DNA from: Bacteroidetes bacterium GWA2_31_9b
GTDB lineage: Bacteria; Bacteroidota; Bacteroidia; Bacteroidales; UBA12077
Assembly (NCBI GenBank): GCA_001769005.1
Contig: MENE01000009.1
Location: forward strand, 1 to 10,277
Reading direction: 5' to 3'
Length of the DNA: 10,277 nt
Shown piece by piece: positions 1 to 7,030 of this stretch. Numbering within the stretch: position 1 is the first letter of the stretch; each line of letters begins with the position of its first letter. The notes below the pieces were generated by a model. It did no database searches and was not told where the DNA came from. It saw only the letters and a list, made by a program, of their open reading frames with translations. Both the position numbers and the translations under genes were made by a program.

Positions 1-174
1 AAGGAAGCACATGTTTTGTTCGAATCATCAAGAAAAGAAGGCAAAATATTAGGATTTACAGAGAATTACATAAAAGTTGAAACATCTTACAACAAAGAAT
101 TGATTGGGCAAATAAAGCATATAAAATTGAACTCCATTGCAATTAGCGGAAACATGGAAATTTCTTTTCTTTAA
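1..174 (+). CDS. mtaB: tRNA (N6-threonylcarbamoyladenosine 37) methylthiotransferase MtaB, C-terminal end only
   Basis: The first 57 codons of the window are open in frame 1 and end at TAA (172-174). The gene begins upstream of the window. The peptide contains VLFESS, then GFTENYIKVE, the end of the TRAM RNA-binding domain as it occurs in Bacteroidota MtaB proteins. MtaB is a radical-SAM enzyme with two iron-sulfur clusters that adds a methylthio group to t6A at position 37 of tRNAs reading ANN codons. The radical-SAM and UPF0004 domains lie outside the window and cannot be checked. The related RimO and MiaB proteins also end in a TRAM domain, but the GFTENYIKV wording fits MtaB best. The following gene starts 59 nt downstream on the same strand, with no convincing terminator between them, so read-through is possible. 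Confidence 0.8.
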   Translation, partial: KEAHVLFESSRKEGKILGFTENYIKVETSYNKELIGQIKHIKLNSIAISGNMEISFL

Positions 175-209
175 CATCATTTTTAAATTATTAAACAATA
201 ATCGTTTAT

Positions 210-217
210 TACCTTAG
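210..217 (+). promoter_or_regulatory. weak candidate -7 promoter box before the inositol-monophosphatase-family gene
   Basis: TACCTTAG followed by CA differs at one position from the Bacteroidota -7 consensus TAnnTTTG, and it lies 16 nt before the ATG. No clear TTG -33 element stands at the usual spacing of about 19-21 nt upstream, so the call is weak. If it is inactive, the three-gene unit would be read from mtaB. Confidence 0.3.
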
Positions 218-233
218 CAAAAAAATTATAAAA

Positions 234-1028
234 ATGAATCTGGAACACATCTGTATCGAAGTTTGTAACTTATCAAAAGAAGTTGGGTTATTTATTAGAA
301 CTGAACGATTATCAAATATAAATATTCAAGTCGAAGTAAAAGGTCTTCACGATTTTGTAACCCATGTTGATAAAACATCGGAACAAAAAATTGTAGATAA
401 ATTAAGTAAAATATTACCTGAAGCAGGCTTTATTGCTGAAGAAAATACTTCAACAAAAAAAGGAGATAAGTACAATTGGATTATTGATCCTTTGGATGGA
501 ACTACAAATTTTATTCATGGGTTAACTCCTTATGCCATTAGCATTGCGCTTAAGGAAAATGATGAAATAATTCTGGGTGTAGTATATGAAATTGGACTTG
601 ATGAGTATTTTTATGCATGGAAAAACGGTGGTGCATACTTAAATGGAAATAAAATTCAAGTTTCAGATAAAAAAGAAATTAAAAACTCGTTAGTAGCAAC
701 TGGTTTCCCATACTACGATTATAAAAGAATAAAACCATTTCTTGAAACACTTGAGTATTTTATGGTTAATTCACATGGTGTTCGTAGGTTGGGTTCTGCA
801 GCCACAGATCTTGTTTATGTTGCATGTGGTCGTTTTGAAGCATTTTACGAATATGGATTAAGCCCCTGGGATGTTGCTGCAGGAGCATTTATTGTTCAGG
901 AAGCAGGTGGTAAAGTTTCTGATTTTATAGGAGAAAAAAATTATATATTTGGAAAAGAAATAATTGCTTGTAATAATTTAGTGTTCGATGATTTTCTAAT
1001 ATCAATAAAACAAATAATGAATAATTAA
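234..1028 (+). CDS. inositol monophosphatase family protein (SuhB/IMPase-like phosphatase)
   Basis: This is a 264-residue protein of normal length for the Mg2+-dependent, Li+-sensitive IMPase family, which removes phosphate from inositol phosphates and related sugar phosphates. All metal-site motifs are visible: GFIAEE (65-70, with a metal-binding Glu), IDPLDGTTNFIHG (84-96, with D85 and D88), and SPWDVAAG (210-217, with D213). G/A-rich segments around GSAATD (187-192) also fit the fold. No signal peptide is seen, so it should be cytoplasmic. The true substrate cannot be read from the sequence; family members act on myo-inositol-1-phosphate, fructose-1,6-bisphosphate, 3'-phosphoadenosine 5'-phosphate or NADP. 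The ATG at 234 is the first start after the mtaB stop and gives a typical N-terminus. The acyltransferase gene starts only 4 nt after its stop, which suggests co-transcription and coupled translation. Confidence 0.9.
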   Translation: MNLEHICIEVCNLSKEVGLFIRTERLSNINIQVEVKGLHDFVTHVDKTSEQKIVDKLSKILPEAGFIAEENTSTKKGDKYNWIIDPLDGTTNFIHGLTPYAISIALKENDEIILGVVYEIGLDEYFYAWKNGGAYLNGNKIQVSDKKEIKNSLVATGFPYYDYKRIKPFLETLEYFMVNSHGVRRLGSAATDLVYVACGRFEAFYEYGLSPWDVAAGAFIVQEAGGKVSDFIGEKNYIFGKEIIACNNLVFDDFLISIKQIMNN

Positions 1029-1032
1029 AAAC

Positions 1033-1911
1033 ATGAAAAGGGTTGAGTATTTTCTTTTTCAGTTACTTAGCTGGTTATTAAGCCGTTTACCAAATTTCAT
1101 TTTATACACAATAGCCGATATTGTGTTCATATTTTTTTATTATATTGTTGGATATAGAAAAAATGTAGTTTTTAAAAATCTTAGAAACTCGTTTCCTGAA
1201 AAATCAGACAAAGAAATAAAGCAAATTGCAATTAAGTTTTATCACCACTTAAGCGACATTTTTATTGAAAATATAGCTTTAATAAAAATGAAGCCCGAAA
1301 GGGTTGAAAAAATGGTCGATTATGAATCGTGTGAGAACATAATTACAGACCAATATAACAAAAACAAACACGTAATTATTGTAACTGCACATTACAACAA
1401 TTGGGAGTTTTATTTAACTCTTCCTATTCTTAGTCAGCACAAAGTTCTTGGAATTTATAAGCCCCTTAACGATTCGTTTTACGACAAGCAATTTTTTAAA
1501 ATGCGCCAAAAATTTGGTGCTTTCCCAATAACTATGAGTGATGCATTCAGAACAGTTTTGCAGTTATTCAAAGACAAAGAATTAATGCTTGTAGGATTAA
1601 TTGCTGACCAAAGACCTCCAAAAGAAAGTAGTAATTATTGGACTAATTTTCTTAATCAGGAAACGGCCATATTTTTAGGACCAGAAAAAATTGCAAAAAA
1701 AATTAATGCTACTTTGATATTTACCTATTTAGAGAAAGTAAAACGTGGTAAATATAAAATGATTTGTTCTTCACAACTTGATGATTTATCGAAATATAGT
1801 GAGTACGAAATAACTGAATTATATGTACGTTTTGTAGAAAAGTTAATTATTGAAAAACCTGAATATTGGCTCTGGTCGCACAATAGATGGAAGCGAAAAC
1901 GAAAGAAATAA
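1033..1911 (+). CDS. LpxL/HtrB-type lysophospholipid (lipid A) acyltransferase
   Basis: This 292-residue protein belongs to the bacterial lipid A biosynthesis acyltransferase family (LpxL/LpxM), which moves an acyl chain from acyl-ACP onto a lipid acceptor at the inner face of the cytoplasmic membrane. A hydrophobic N-terminal stretch (about 5-40) would anchor it. The catalytic HX4D/E motif is HYNNWE (H120 to E125). Other family landmarks are KNLRNSFPE (48-56), ADQRPP (191-196) and PEYWLWSHNRWK (276-287). The very basic tail (RWKRKRKK) could help hold the protein at the membrane. The usual role is secondary acylation of lipid A, but Bacteroidota often carry several paralogs that may acylate other lipids, so the acceptor is unproven. 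It sits 4 nt after the IMPase-family stop and 15 nt before the glycosyltransferase, in line with one envelope-lipid operon. Confidence 0.88.
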   Translation: MKRVEYFLFQLLSWLLSRLPNFILYTIADIVFIFFYYIVGYRKNVVFKNLRNSFPEKSDKEIKQIAIKFYHHLSDIFIENIALIKMKPERVEKMVDYESCENIITDQYNKNKHVIIVTAHYNNWEFYLTLPILSQHKVLGIYKPLNDSFYDKQFFKMRQKFGAFPITMSDAFRTVLQLFKDKELMLVGLIADQRPPKESSNYWTNFLNQETAIFLGPEKIAKKINATLIFTYLEKVKRGKYKMICSSQLDDLSKYSEYEITELYVRFVEKLIIEKPEYWLWSHNRWKRKRKK

Positions 1912-1926
1912 TTTAAAACAGTAATA

Positions 1927-2964
1927 ATGGCAAAAACAGCAATTGTAATTTTAAACTGGAATGGGAAAAAATTTCTATCCCAATTTTTGCCTATTTTAAT
2001 AAATAACACAAAAAATACCGATTCTGAAATAATTATTGCAGATAATGATTCAAAAGATGATTCAATTGAATACTTAAATTCTAACTATCCTGAAATAAAA
2101 CAGATAATACTTGATAAAAATTATGGTTTTACCGGAGGGTATAACCGTGCATTGGCTCAGATTGATTCAGAATATTTTGTATTATTAAACTCAGATGTTG
2201 AAGTTACCGAAAACTGGTTGACTCCACTTATCAATTTGCTCGATTCAGATAAAACAATTGCTGCTGTAATGCCCAAAATTCTTTCTCTAGCTAATCGTAA
2301 TCAATTTGAATATGCCGGAGCCGCAGGTGGGTTTATTGATAAATATGGTTATCCTTTTTGCAGAGGTAGAATTCTAGGTACTGTTGAAAATGATTTTGGT
2401 CAATACAATCAGGAAACTGATATATTCTGGGCTACAGGTGCATGTATGGTAATACGATCAGAGTTATTTAAAAATTATGGTGGTTTCGATGATGATTTCT
2501 TTGCACACATGGAAGAGATTGACCTTTGCTGGCGACTAAAAAACAGTGGGTATAGAATAGTTTATTGTCCAAATTCTACAGTATATCATGTTGGCGGAGG
2601 CACTTTACCTAATAATAATCCATTTAAACTTTATCTGAATTATAGAAATAATCTCTTTTTATTATTTAAAAATCTTCCAAAAAAAGGATTCTATCGGATT
2701 TTATTTACCCGTATGATTCTTGATGGAATATCGGCCCTATTATTTTTATTAAAATTATCATTCCCAAGTTTTAGTGCCGTTTTAAAAGCACATTTTCATT
2801 TTTACAAATCGCATAGCACTTTAAAAGTTAAACGAAAAATAATTCAGAGTAACTCAATAAAATCAGGTCATACTGAGATTCTAAAAAGAAGTATTGTTTT
2901 CGAATATTTTGTAAGAAAGAAAAAGATTTTTTCAGATTTAATCTTTATTGAAATTATGGATTGA
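1927..2964 (+). CDS. family 2 glycosyltransferase (GT-A fold, rhamnosyltransferase-like)
   Basis: This is a 345-residue protein. The N-terminal GT2 domain begins with TAIVILNWNGKKFL (4-17), has the nucleotide-binding IIADNDSKDDS (36-46), and the substrate motif NYGFTGGYNRAL (65-76). NSDVEV (88-93) is the DXD-type metal/nucleotide-sugar site, and HMEEIDLCWR (194-203) is the ED segment holding the probable catalytic acid. YHVGGGT (220-226) follows, as in WbbL-like rhamnosyltransferases. The last 100 residues carry a hydrophobic stretch around 262-285 and many Lys/Arg, which suggests a membrane-associated tail. Such enzymes add one sugar to LPS core, O-antigen or other polyprenyl- or lipid-linked glycans; donor and acceptor are not readable here. 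It is the last gene of the plus-strand run and converges on murF, with 10 nt between the stop codons. Confidence 0.88.
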   Translation: MAKTAIVILNWNGKKFLSQFLPILINNTKNTDSEIIIADNDSKDDSIEYLNSNYPEIKQIILDKNYGFTGGYNRALAQIDSEYFVLLNSDVEVTENWLTPLINLLDSDKTIAAVMPKILSLANRNQFEYAGAAGGFIDKYGYPFCRGRILGTVENDFGQYNQETDIFWATGACMVIRSELFKNYGGFDDDFFAHMEEIDLCWRLKNSGYRIVYCPNSTVYHVGGGTLPNNNPFKLYLNYRNNLFLLFKNLPKKGFYRILFTRMILDGISALLFLLKLSFPSFSAVLKAHFHFYKSHSTLKVKRKIIQSNSIKSGHTEILKRSIVFEYFVRKKKIFSDLIFIEIMD

Positions 2965-2974
2965 TTCGTTTTAT

Positions 2975-4270
2975 TTATAAATATTCGACAATACGTTCCA
3001 ATTGTATTCCTCTTGACCCTTTAACTAAAATATGTGAATCAACAATCCTATTATTTTCTAGCCAAATTTTTAAATTATTTACATCCTTAAAACGAATAAA
3101 GTTTTCTGTTTCATTTAAATTTGCATAAATATTTCCAACCAGAATAACCTTACTAAATTCAGCTTTATTAATTAAATCAATTACTTTTTTGTGTTCTTCC
3201 ACTGCATCATTACCTAACTCAAGCATATCCCCAAGAATCACGCATTTATTTTCAACATTTAGTTGAATAAAATTTATAAGAGATGCTTCAATACTTGATG
3301 GATTAGCATTATAAGCATCAAGATATATTGTATTTAAATTACTTTTAATTAACTGTGAACGGTTATTCGAAGGAGTATAATTCTCTATTGCTTCCTTAAT
3401 TTTTAATGGATCAACATCAAAATAATATCCTATACTAACTGCTGCTAAAATATTTTCAAAGTTATAATTACCAATTAGTTTTGAATTTATATTTAACTCA
3501 CTACTTGCAATTTGAATTTTCACAAATAAAAACGGATTTGAACTAATAATTGATCCACAAACATCTGAATTAATTCCATTTCCAAATGCTATTTTAGAAA
3601 TATTTACATCACTATTTATTTGTGAAAGAATTTTATTTTCTGTATTGTAAAAAATTGTCCCATTTGAGTTTTCAAGAAAATCGTATAATTCTTTTTTTGT
3701 TTTAATAATATTTTCAAACGATCCAAAACCTTCAAGATGAGCTTTTCCAATATTTGTAATAATACCAAAATCGGGTTCGGCAATTTCACATAGATGTTTT
3801 ATTTCCATTGGATGATTTGCCCCCATCTCAATAACTCCAAACTGTGTTTCAGAGTTCATTGACAATAATGTTAACGGAACTCCAATATGATTATTCAAAT
3901 TTCCTTTGGTATAAACAAGATTAAATTTATTTAAAAGAACATGTGAAATGAGTTCTTTTGTTGTAGTTTTTCCATTAGTTCCAGTAATAGCCAATATTGG
4001 AATTCTCAGCTTTTTTCTATGATATTTAGCTAATTCTGTTAATGTTTCTAAAGTATCATTTACCAATATGCAATTTGAATTCAAAGCAAAAATTGGATTA
4101 TCAACAATAGCATATGCACAGCCATTCTCTAATGCATTCTTCGTAAACATATTCCCATCAAAGCTTTCTCCTTTAAGAGCAAAAAACAAACTATTTTTTT
4201 CGGGTTTTCTGCTATCAGTAGAAATTACAGGGTATTTTAAAAACAATTTATAGATTTCTTCAATCTTCAT
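2975..4270 (-). CDS. murF: UDP-N-acetylmuramoyl-tripeptide--D-alanyl-D-alanine ligase (MurF)
   Basis: MurF catalyses the last cytoplasmic step of the peptidoglycan precursor: ATP-dependent joining of D-Ala-D-Ala to UDP-MurNAc-tripeptide. The 431-residue length is normal. The substrate-binding N-terminal domain includes STDSRKP (17-23) and LFFALKGESFDG (28-39). The central ATPase domain has the P-loop GTNGKTTTK (97-105), then GNLNNHIGVPLTLL (123-136) and NIGKAHLEGFGS (173-184). The hinge and C-terminal domain carry NNRSQ (302-306), DAYNANPSS (318-326), GDMLELG (347-353) and VKGSRG (416-421). The chosen ATG gives an intact N-terminus; there is no Shine-Dalgarno sequence. A strong hairpin terminator lies only 16 nt upstream, so transcription from gldJ should be limited, and no clean promoter box is seen in the short leader. 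murF next to gldJ and porU is a known Bacteroidota arrangement. Confidence 0.96.
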   Translation of the reverse strand: MKIEEIYKLFLKYPVISTDSRKPEKNSLFFALKGESFDGNMFTKNALENGCAYAIVDNPIFALNSNCILVNDTLETLTELAKYHRKKLRIPILAITGTNGKTTTKELISHVLLNKFNLVYTKGNLNNHIGVPLTLLSMNSETQFGVIEMGANHPMEIKHLCEIAEPDFGIITNIGKAHLEGFGSFENIIKTKKELYDFLENSNGTIFYNTENKILSQINSDVNISKIAFGNGINSDVCGSIISSNPFLFVKIQIASSELNINSKLIGNYNFENILAAVSIGYYFDVDPLKIKEAIENYTPSNNRSQLIKSNLNTIYLDAYNANPSSIEASLINFIQLNVENKCVILGDMLELGNDAVEEHKKVIDLINKAEFSKVILVGNIYANLNETENFIRFKDVNNLKIWLENNRIVDSHILVKGSRGIQLERIVEYL

Positions 4271-4286
4271 AGTATTTACACTAAAT

Positions 4287-4316
4287 AAAAAACCTCATAA
4301 AGTATGAGGTTTTTTT
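4287..4316. terminator. two-sided intrinsic terminator between gldJ and murF
   Basis: AAAAAACCTCAT (4287-4298) and ATGAGGTTTTTT (4304-4315) form a perfect 12-bp stem around the 5-nt loop AAAGT. Read on the minus strand, the hairpin comes after the gldJ stop (4336) and ends in a run of T, so it should terminate the gldJ transcript. Because the outer stem is A/T, the same hairpin also ends in a T run on the plus strand, where it could stop any antisense transcription coming out of murF. Its murF-proximal edge is 16 nt from the murF start codon, so it could also form part of a murF leader. Confidence 0.85.
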
Positions 4317-4335
4317 AATTTTTTATTATTTAATA

Positions 4336-5829
4336 TTAATTTTTCCCTCCGGGGCTACTAATTTCAGTCATTGCACATCGGAAACCAATATCATCACGAG
4401 CATCTTCCTGATCAAGGTATCGACGAGTTGCTGGATTTAACCAATATACTCTATCTCTCCACGATCCACCTTTGTATATTCTAACTCTATCAGTAACCAT
4501 TGACGACCAGTCACCTTCTTCTTTCGAATACATTTCGCCAGTAGAAGCAATTCCTCTAGCAGATTCCTGATTTTCAAAATCTAAACGTGATGATAAATCA
4601 CCATCAAGATAGTTTCTGTAATCAGCTTTTTGATAATTATATCTGTTTGCAGCTTCTTCTTCAGATACTTCTCTTTTCTTTAAACGACCTAAACTATCTT
4701 TAGCCATAATACTTCCATCCTCGTTTGTTTCAAGAGTTTCAAAAATATTACCACGGAAAGGTCTAAAATCATTAATATCTTCTGAAGACAATGGACGATA
4801 AACATCAGCAACCCATTCGTTAACATTACCAGCCATGCAATATAAACCATAATCATTTGGCCAATATGAAGTAACAGGAACAGTAATAGAACCATTATCG
4901 TTTAAATCACCTGCAGTACCCATCATATCACCACGACCACGTTTGAAGTTGGCCATCATTACACCTCTGTCATTACCTAATGGATTTCTAACATTATGTC
5001 CATCCCAAGGATATAATCGGCGTTCATAAATACGTTCATCATAAGTATTACCTATTAATGCTACTGCTGCAAATTCCCATTCTGCTTCTGTTGGGAGTCT
5101 GTATTTAGGTAATAAAATTCCATCTTCTAATTTAACAATTCGACTTTCAACATTTGGATCTAACGATGCTTTATTTTCTTTAACTAATCCTGTATATTGT
5201 CCGGCAAGATATGCATCAGTGTTAAAATTCTCACGACCAACCTGACTAGGATCTAATTCTAAAATACCTTCTTCAATTAATCGCATTTCATTAACCCTAT
5301 CGGTTCTCCAAATACAATAATCATTCGCTTGTAACCAATCTACACCTACAACAGGATATTGATTATAAGCTGGATGTCGGAAATAATATTCAACATAAGG
5401 TTCATTATAAGCTAAAGGACTTCTCCATACTAGAGTATCAGGTAATGCATTTTTATATACAGCAGGATAATCAACAAAAACTCTTCTTATCCAATGTAGA
5501 TATTCTCTGTAATCCACATTACGAACTTCAGTCTGGTCAAGATAAAAAGAAGAAACAGTTACTCTTCTCGGAATTGAATTCCAATCGTACATAACATCTT
5601 GTTCAGTACGACCCATTGTATATGAACCTCCTTCAATCATTACTAATCCAGGTCCTGGTTGATTAAAATAATCAAATACTACTTCGAAACCTCCATTGTC
5701 CGGATCATTATATGTCCAGCCGGTAGTTGACGAATTACTAGTGTCAACCTTAGGACTTGATGAACCGCAACCGTAAACTGTAAGTATAACGGCGAAAACT
5801 AAAGAGAAAATGCTAAGCTTTACATTCAT
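4336..5829 (-). CDS. gldJ: type IX secretion / gliding motility lipoprotein GldJ
   Basis: This 497-residue lipoprotein has a signal peptide ending in the lipobox VYGC (Cys21). The acid-poor start of the mature protein (CGSSSPK) lacks the usual Bacteroidota surface-export signal, which fits a periplasm-facing lipoprotein. The rest is an FGE-sulfatase-type domain: GGSYTMG (67-73), RLPTEAEWEFAA (244-255), NDYGLYCMAGNVNEWV (325-340), KGGSWRDR (453-460) and IGFRCAM (481-487). The paired active-site cysteines of true formylglycine-generating enzymes are absent from the C-terminal region, so a structural role is expected. Features typical of GldJ rather than GldK are TGWTYND (36-42), ALPDTLVWR (128-136), ADVYRP (341-346), the acidic insert at about 363-440, and NPATRRYL (465-472). 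In Flavobacterium johnsoniae GldJ is needed for gliding and stabilises GldK. The neighbours murF and porU match the known gldJ locus. It is about 60 residues shorter than the F. johnsoniae protein (561 by recall). Confidence 0.87.
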   Translation of the reverse strand: MNVKLSIFSLVFAVILTVYGCGSSSPKVDTSNSSTTGWTYNDPDNGGFEVVFDYFNQPGPGLVMIEGGSYTMGRTEQDVMYDWNSIPRRVTVSSFYLDQTEVRNVDYREYLHWIRRVFVDYPAVYKNALPDTLVWRSPLAYNEPYVEYYFRHPAYNQYPVVGVDWLQANDYCIWRTDRVNEMRLIEEGILELDPSQVGRENFNTDAYLAGQYTGLVKENKASLDPNVESRIVKLEDGILLPKYRLPTEAEWEFAAVALIGNTYDERIYERRLYPWDGHNVRNPLGNDRGVMMANFKRGRGDMMGTAGDLNDNGSITVPVTSYWPNDYGLYCMAGNVNEWVADVYRPLSSEDINDFRPFRGNIFETLETNEDGSIMAKDSLGRLKKREVSEEEAANRYNYQKADYRNYLDGDLSSRLDFENQESARGIASTGEMYSKEEGDWSSMVTDRVRIYKGGSWRDRVYWLNPATRRYLDQEDARDDIGFRCAMTEISSPGGKN

Positions 5830-5848
5830 GGTTATATTATTTTTATTT

Positions 5849-5880
5849 CAAATATAATAATTTTTATATACGTAACGCAA
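5849..5880 (-). promoter_or_regulatory. gldJ promoter (Bacteroidota -33/-7 type)
   Basis: On the minus strand TATATTTG (plus positions 5849-5856) matches the -7 consensus TAnnTTTG exactly. A TTG (plus positions 5878-5880) lies 21 nt upstream, the expected -33 spacing. The -7 box ends 19 nt before the gldJ ATG. A second exact TATATTTG lies at 5891-5898 but has no well-placed TTG. gldJ therefore probably has its own promoter as well as possible read-through from the PorP-like gene, since no terminator is seen in the 70-nt gap. Confidence 0.6.
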
Positions 5881-5899
5881 CTATAAGATACAAATATAA

Positions 5900-6877
5900 C
5901 TAAATTTTAGGACATTTTATTGCCTTGTATTTTTTTCTTGTGTTTTTATACTTGAATTTATACAAAAAAGTTACTTCATGTGAACCAGAAATTATTCCGT
6001 TAAATCCATTTAAATAAAATGGAATATCATAACTATACGCAAATGTAGAATAATCGCCAATAATTCCAAGCATCAACACTGCACCGGTTAAATTAAATTG
6101 TGAATTTGTTTTTAACCAGATTCCTGTTGTTAATAAGTTTTTATTTAAATAAATCCCTAAATTATATTTTGATGATCCTCCTTGAAGTTGTACTAATATA
6201 TTCGGGGATAATGTCATATCGGTTCTTCCCATACTATTAAAGAAAGGGATTTCCATTCCGCCATGGAGTGTATATTTTGTATTAATAACTCCCGGATCAT
6301 CACTTCCCAATGATAATATTGGTTTAGTTAAATGATCAATAGATACTCCAACATAATAATCTTTAAACCAAGAAAGAAAACCTGCTGAAAAATCGAAATA
6401 ATTTATCTGATTATCTATTAGTGTTTGATTATTTTGATCAATATCTAATGTATTTTCATCAATCATATCAGGTAAAACTAAATTTCCAGAATGAATACTT
6501 TTTATATTGTATCCGGCTTTAATACCGAAATTCATCGACCATAACCTTCTGAATTTGATATGATATGCATAAATTAAATTTATATTTAAATCATTTATTG
6601 CACCTTGAGCTTGCCTATCGTTCATAATTTGAAAACCCAAACCTCCGTTTAATCCTTCAAAATATTGATCGTATGATGCACTATATGTTGAATAATCGCC
6701 AAATGAACTTGGTAACTGGGCCCGATAATTTAATGAAACTCGTGACATATTTTCTGAACCTGCAAAAGCAGGATTTAGATATAATACATTCGCATAATAT
6801 TGAGAGAACTCAACATCTTGTGAAAAGACATGTTGAACAACAAATAATAATATGATTAGTGAACTAAATCTTTTCAT
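5900..6877 (-). CDS. PorP/SprF family type IX secretion outer-membrane protein
   Basis: This 325-residue protein has a Sec signal peptide (MKRFSSLIILLFVVQHVFS, cleavage probably before Q20). The mature start, EFSQYYANVLYLNPAFAGSE (23-42), is the hallmark of the PorP/SprF family (outer-membrane beta-barrels). The body alternates short amphipathic strands with glycines and aromatic residues. The C-terminal SGSHEVTFLYKF and the final KAIKCPKI are also typical. Family members assist the T9SS: PorP is a core component in Porphyromonas gingivalis, and SprF helps export the adhesin SprB in Flavobacterium. Genomes usually hold several paralogs, often beside large adhesin genes. No adhesin gene is next to it here; it lies between porU and gldJ, so it could be the core PorP or an SprF-like partner of cargo encoded elsewhere. 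It is transcribed away from porU and towards gldJ, whose start is 70 nt beyond its stop. Confidence 0.92.
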   Translation of the reverse strand: MKRFSSLIILLFVVQHVFSQDVEFSQYYANVLYLNPAFAGSENMSRVSLNYRAQLPSSFGDYSTYSASYDQYFEGLNGGLGFQIMNDRQAQGAINDLNINLIYAYHIKFRRLWSMNFGIKAGYNIKSIHSGNLVLPDMIDENTLDIDQNNQTLIDNQINYFDFSAGFLSWFKDYYVGVSIDHLTKPILSLGSDDPGVINTKYTLHGGMEIPFFNSMGRTDMTLSPNILVQLQGGSSKYNLGIYLNKNLLTTGIWLKTNSQFNLTGAVLMLGIIGDYSTFAYSYDIPFYLNGFNGIISGSHEVTFLYKFKYKNTRKKYKAIKCPKI

Positions 6878-6910
6878 AAATACTTAAAAAAGACATAAAT
6901 CTATTTTTTT

Positions 6911-6938
6911 CAAAATTACAATATTCAACAAAATTCAA
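6911..6938 (-). promoter_or_regulatory. promoter of the PorP/SprF-like gene
   Basis: On the minus strand TAATTTTG (plus positions 6911-6918) is an exact -7 match to TAnnTTTG and lies 33 nt before the ATG. A TTG at plus positions 6936-6938 is 17 nt further upstream, slightly closer than the common spacing. The -33 part touches the inverted repeat at 6937-6972. Confidence 0.5.
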
Positions 6939-6972
6939 TCGTTTAATGTTAATTAATTATAAACAAACGATT
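6937..6972. promoter_or_regulatory. operator-like inverted repeat between the divergent porP-like and porU genes
   Basis: AATCGTTT (6937-6944) and AAACGATT (6965-6972) are perfect 8-bp inverted arms separated by 20 nt. A second, imperfect palindrome of 24 nt (6941-6964, 9 of 12 pairs matching) is nested almost on the same centre. The left arm overlaps the -33 position of the PorP-like promoter, and the whole repeat is upstream of the porU promoter zone. This placement suits a dimeric regulator acting on both genes. AT-rich DNA yields such repeats by chance, so it is only a candidate. Confidence 0.35.
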
Positions 6973-7007
6973 CACACCTTCATATTATTTCTTTATATAA
7001 AGTTTTG

Positions 7008-7015
7008 TTTCTTTG
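7008..7015 (+). promoter_or_regulatory. weak candidate -7 box for porU
   Basis: TTTCTTTG differs at one position from the Bacteroidota -7 consensus TAnnTTTG and lies 15 nt before the porU ATG. No TTG stands at the right distance upstream. Overlapping TAAAG-TTTTG (6998-7007) is an alternative with one extra spacer base. Confidence 0.3.
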
Positions 7016-7030
7016 TAAAAAATATTTTTT

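Noticed and set aside
187..202. ATTATT-AAAC-AATAAT hairpin after mtaB
   Set aside because: Only a 6-bp all-A/T stem with no T tract directly after it; too weak for a terminator.
1725..2009. Minus-strand open frame of 94 codons across the acyltransferase/glycosyltransferase junction
   Set aside because: It lies antisense to two well-supported genes, has a low-complexity Phe/Ser-rich composition, and shows no recognisable motif.
2922..2946. AAAGATT/AATCTTT stem near the end of the glycosyltransferase gene
   Set aside because: Seven A/T-rich pairs with an 11-nt loop and no following T run; not a credible terminator.
2900..2988. Inverted repeat TCGAATATTT / AAATATTCGA spanning the convergent glycosyltransferase-murF junction
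   Set aside because: The arms are 69 nt apart and both lie inside conserved-looking coding sequence (FEYF and VEYL codons). No T tract follows, so chance is the simpler explanation.
4689..4895. Short Leu/Val-rich open frame inside gldJ on the same strand
   Set aside because: Out-of-frame shadow of conserved gldJ coding sequence; the hydrophobic run arises from the frame shift of AT-rich codons. The open frames at 4068-4253 and 6673-6855, antisense to murF and the PorP-like gene, were dropped for the same reason.
4336..5829. GldK/PorK identity for the FGE-domain lipoprotein, because a PorP-like gene precedes it as in porPKLMN
   Set aside because: The GldJ-type sequence blocks, the acidic insert, the murF and porU neighbours, and the absence of porL/gldL downstream all favour GldJ.
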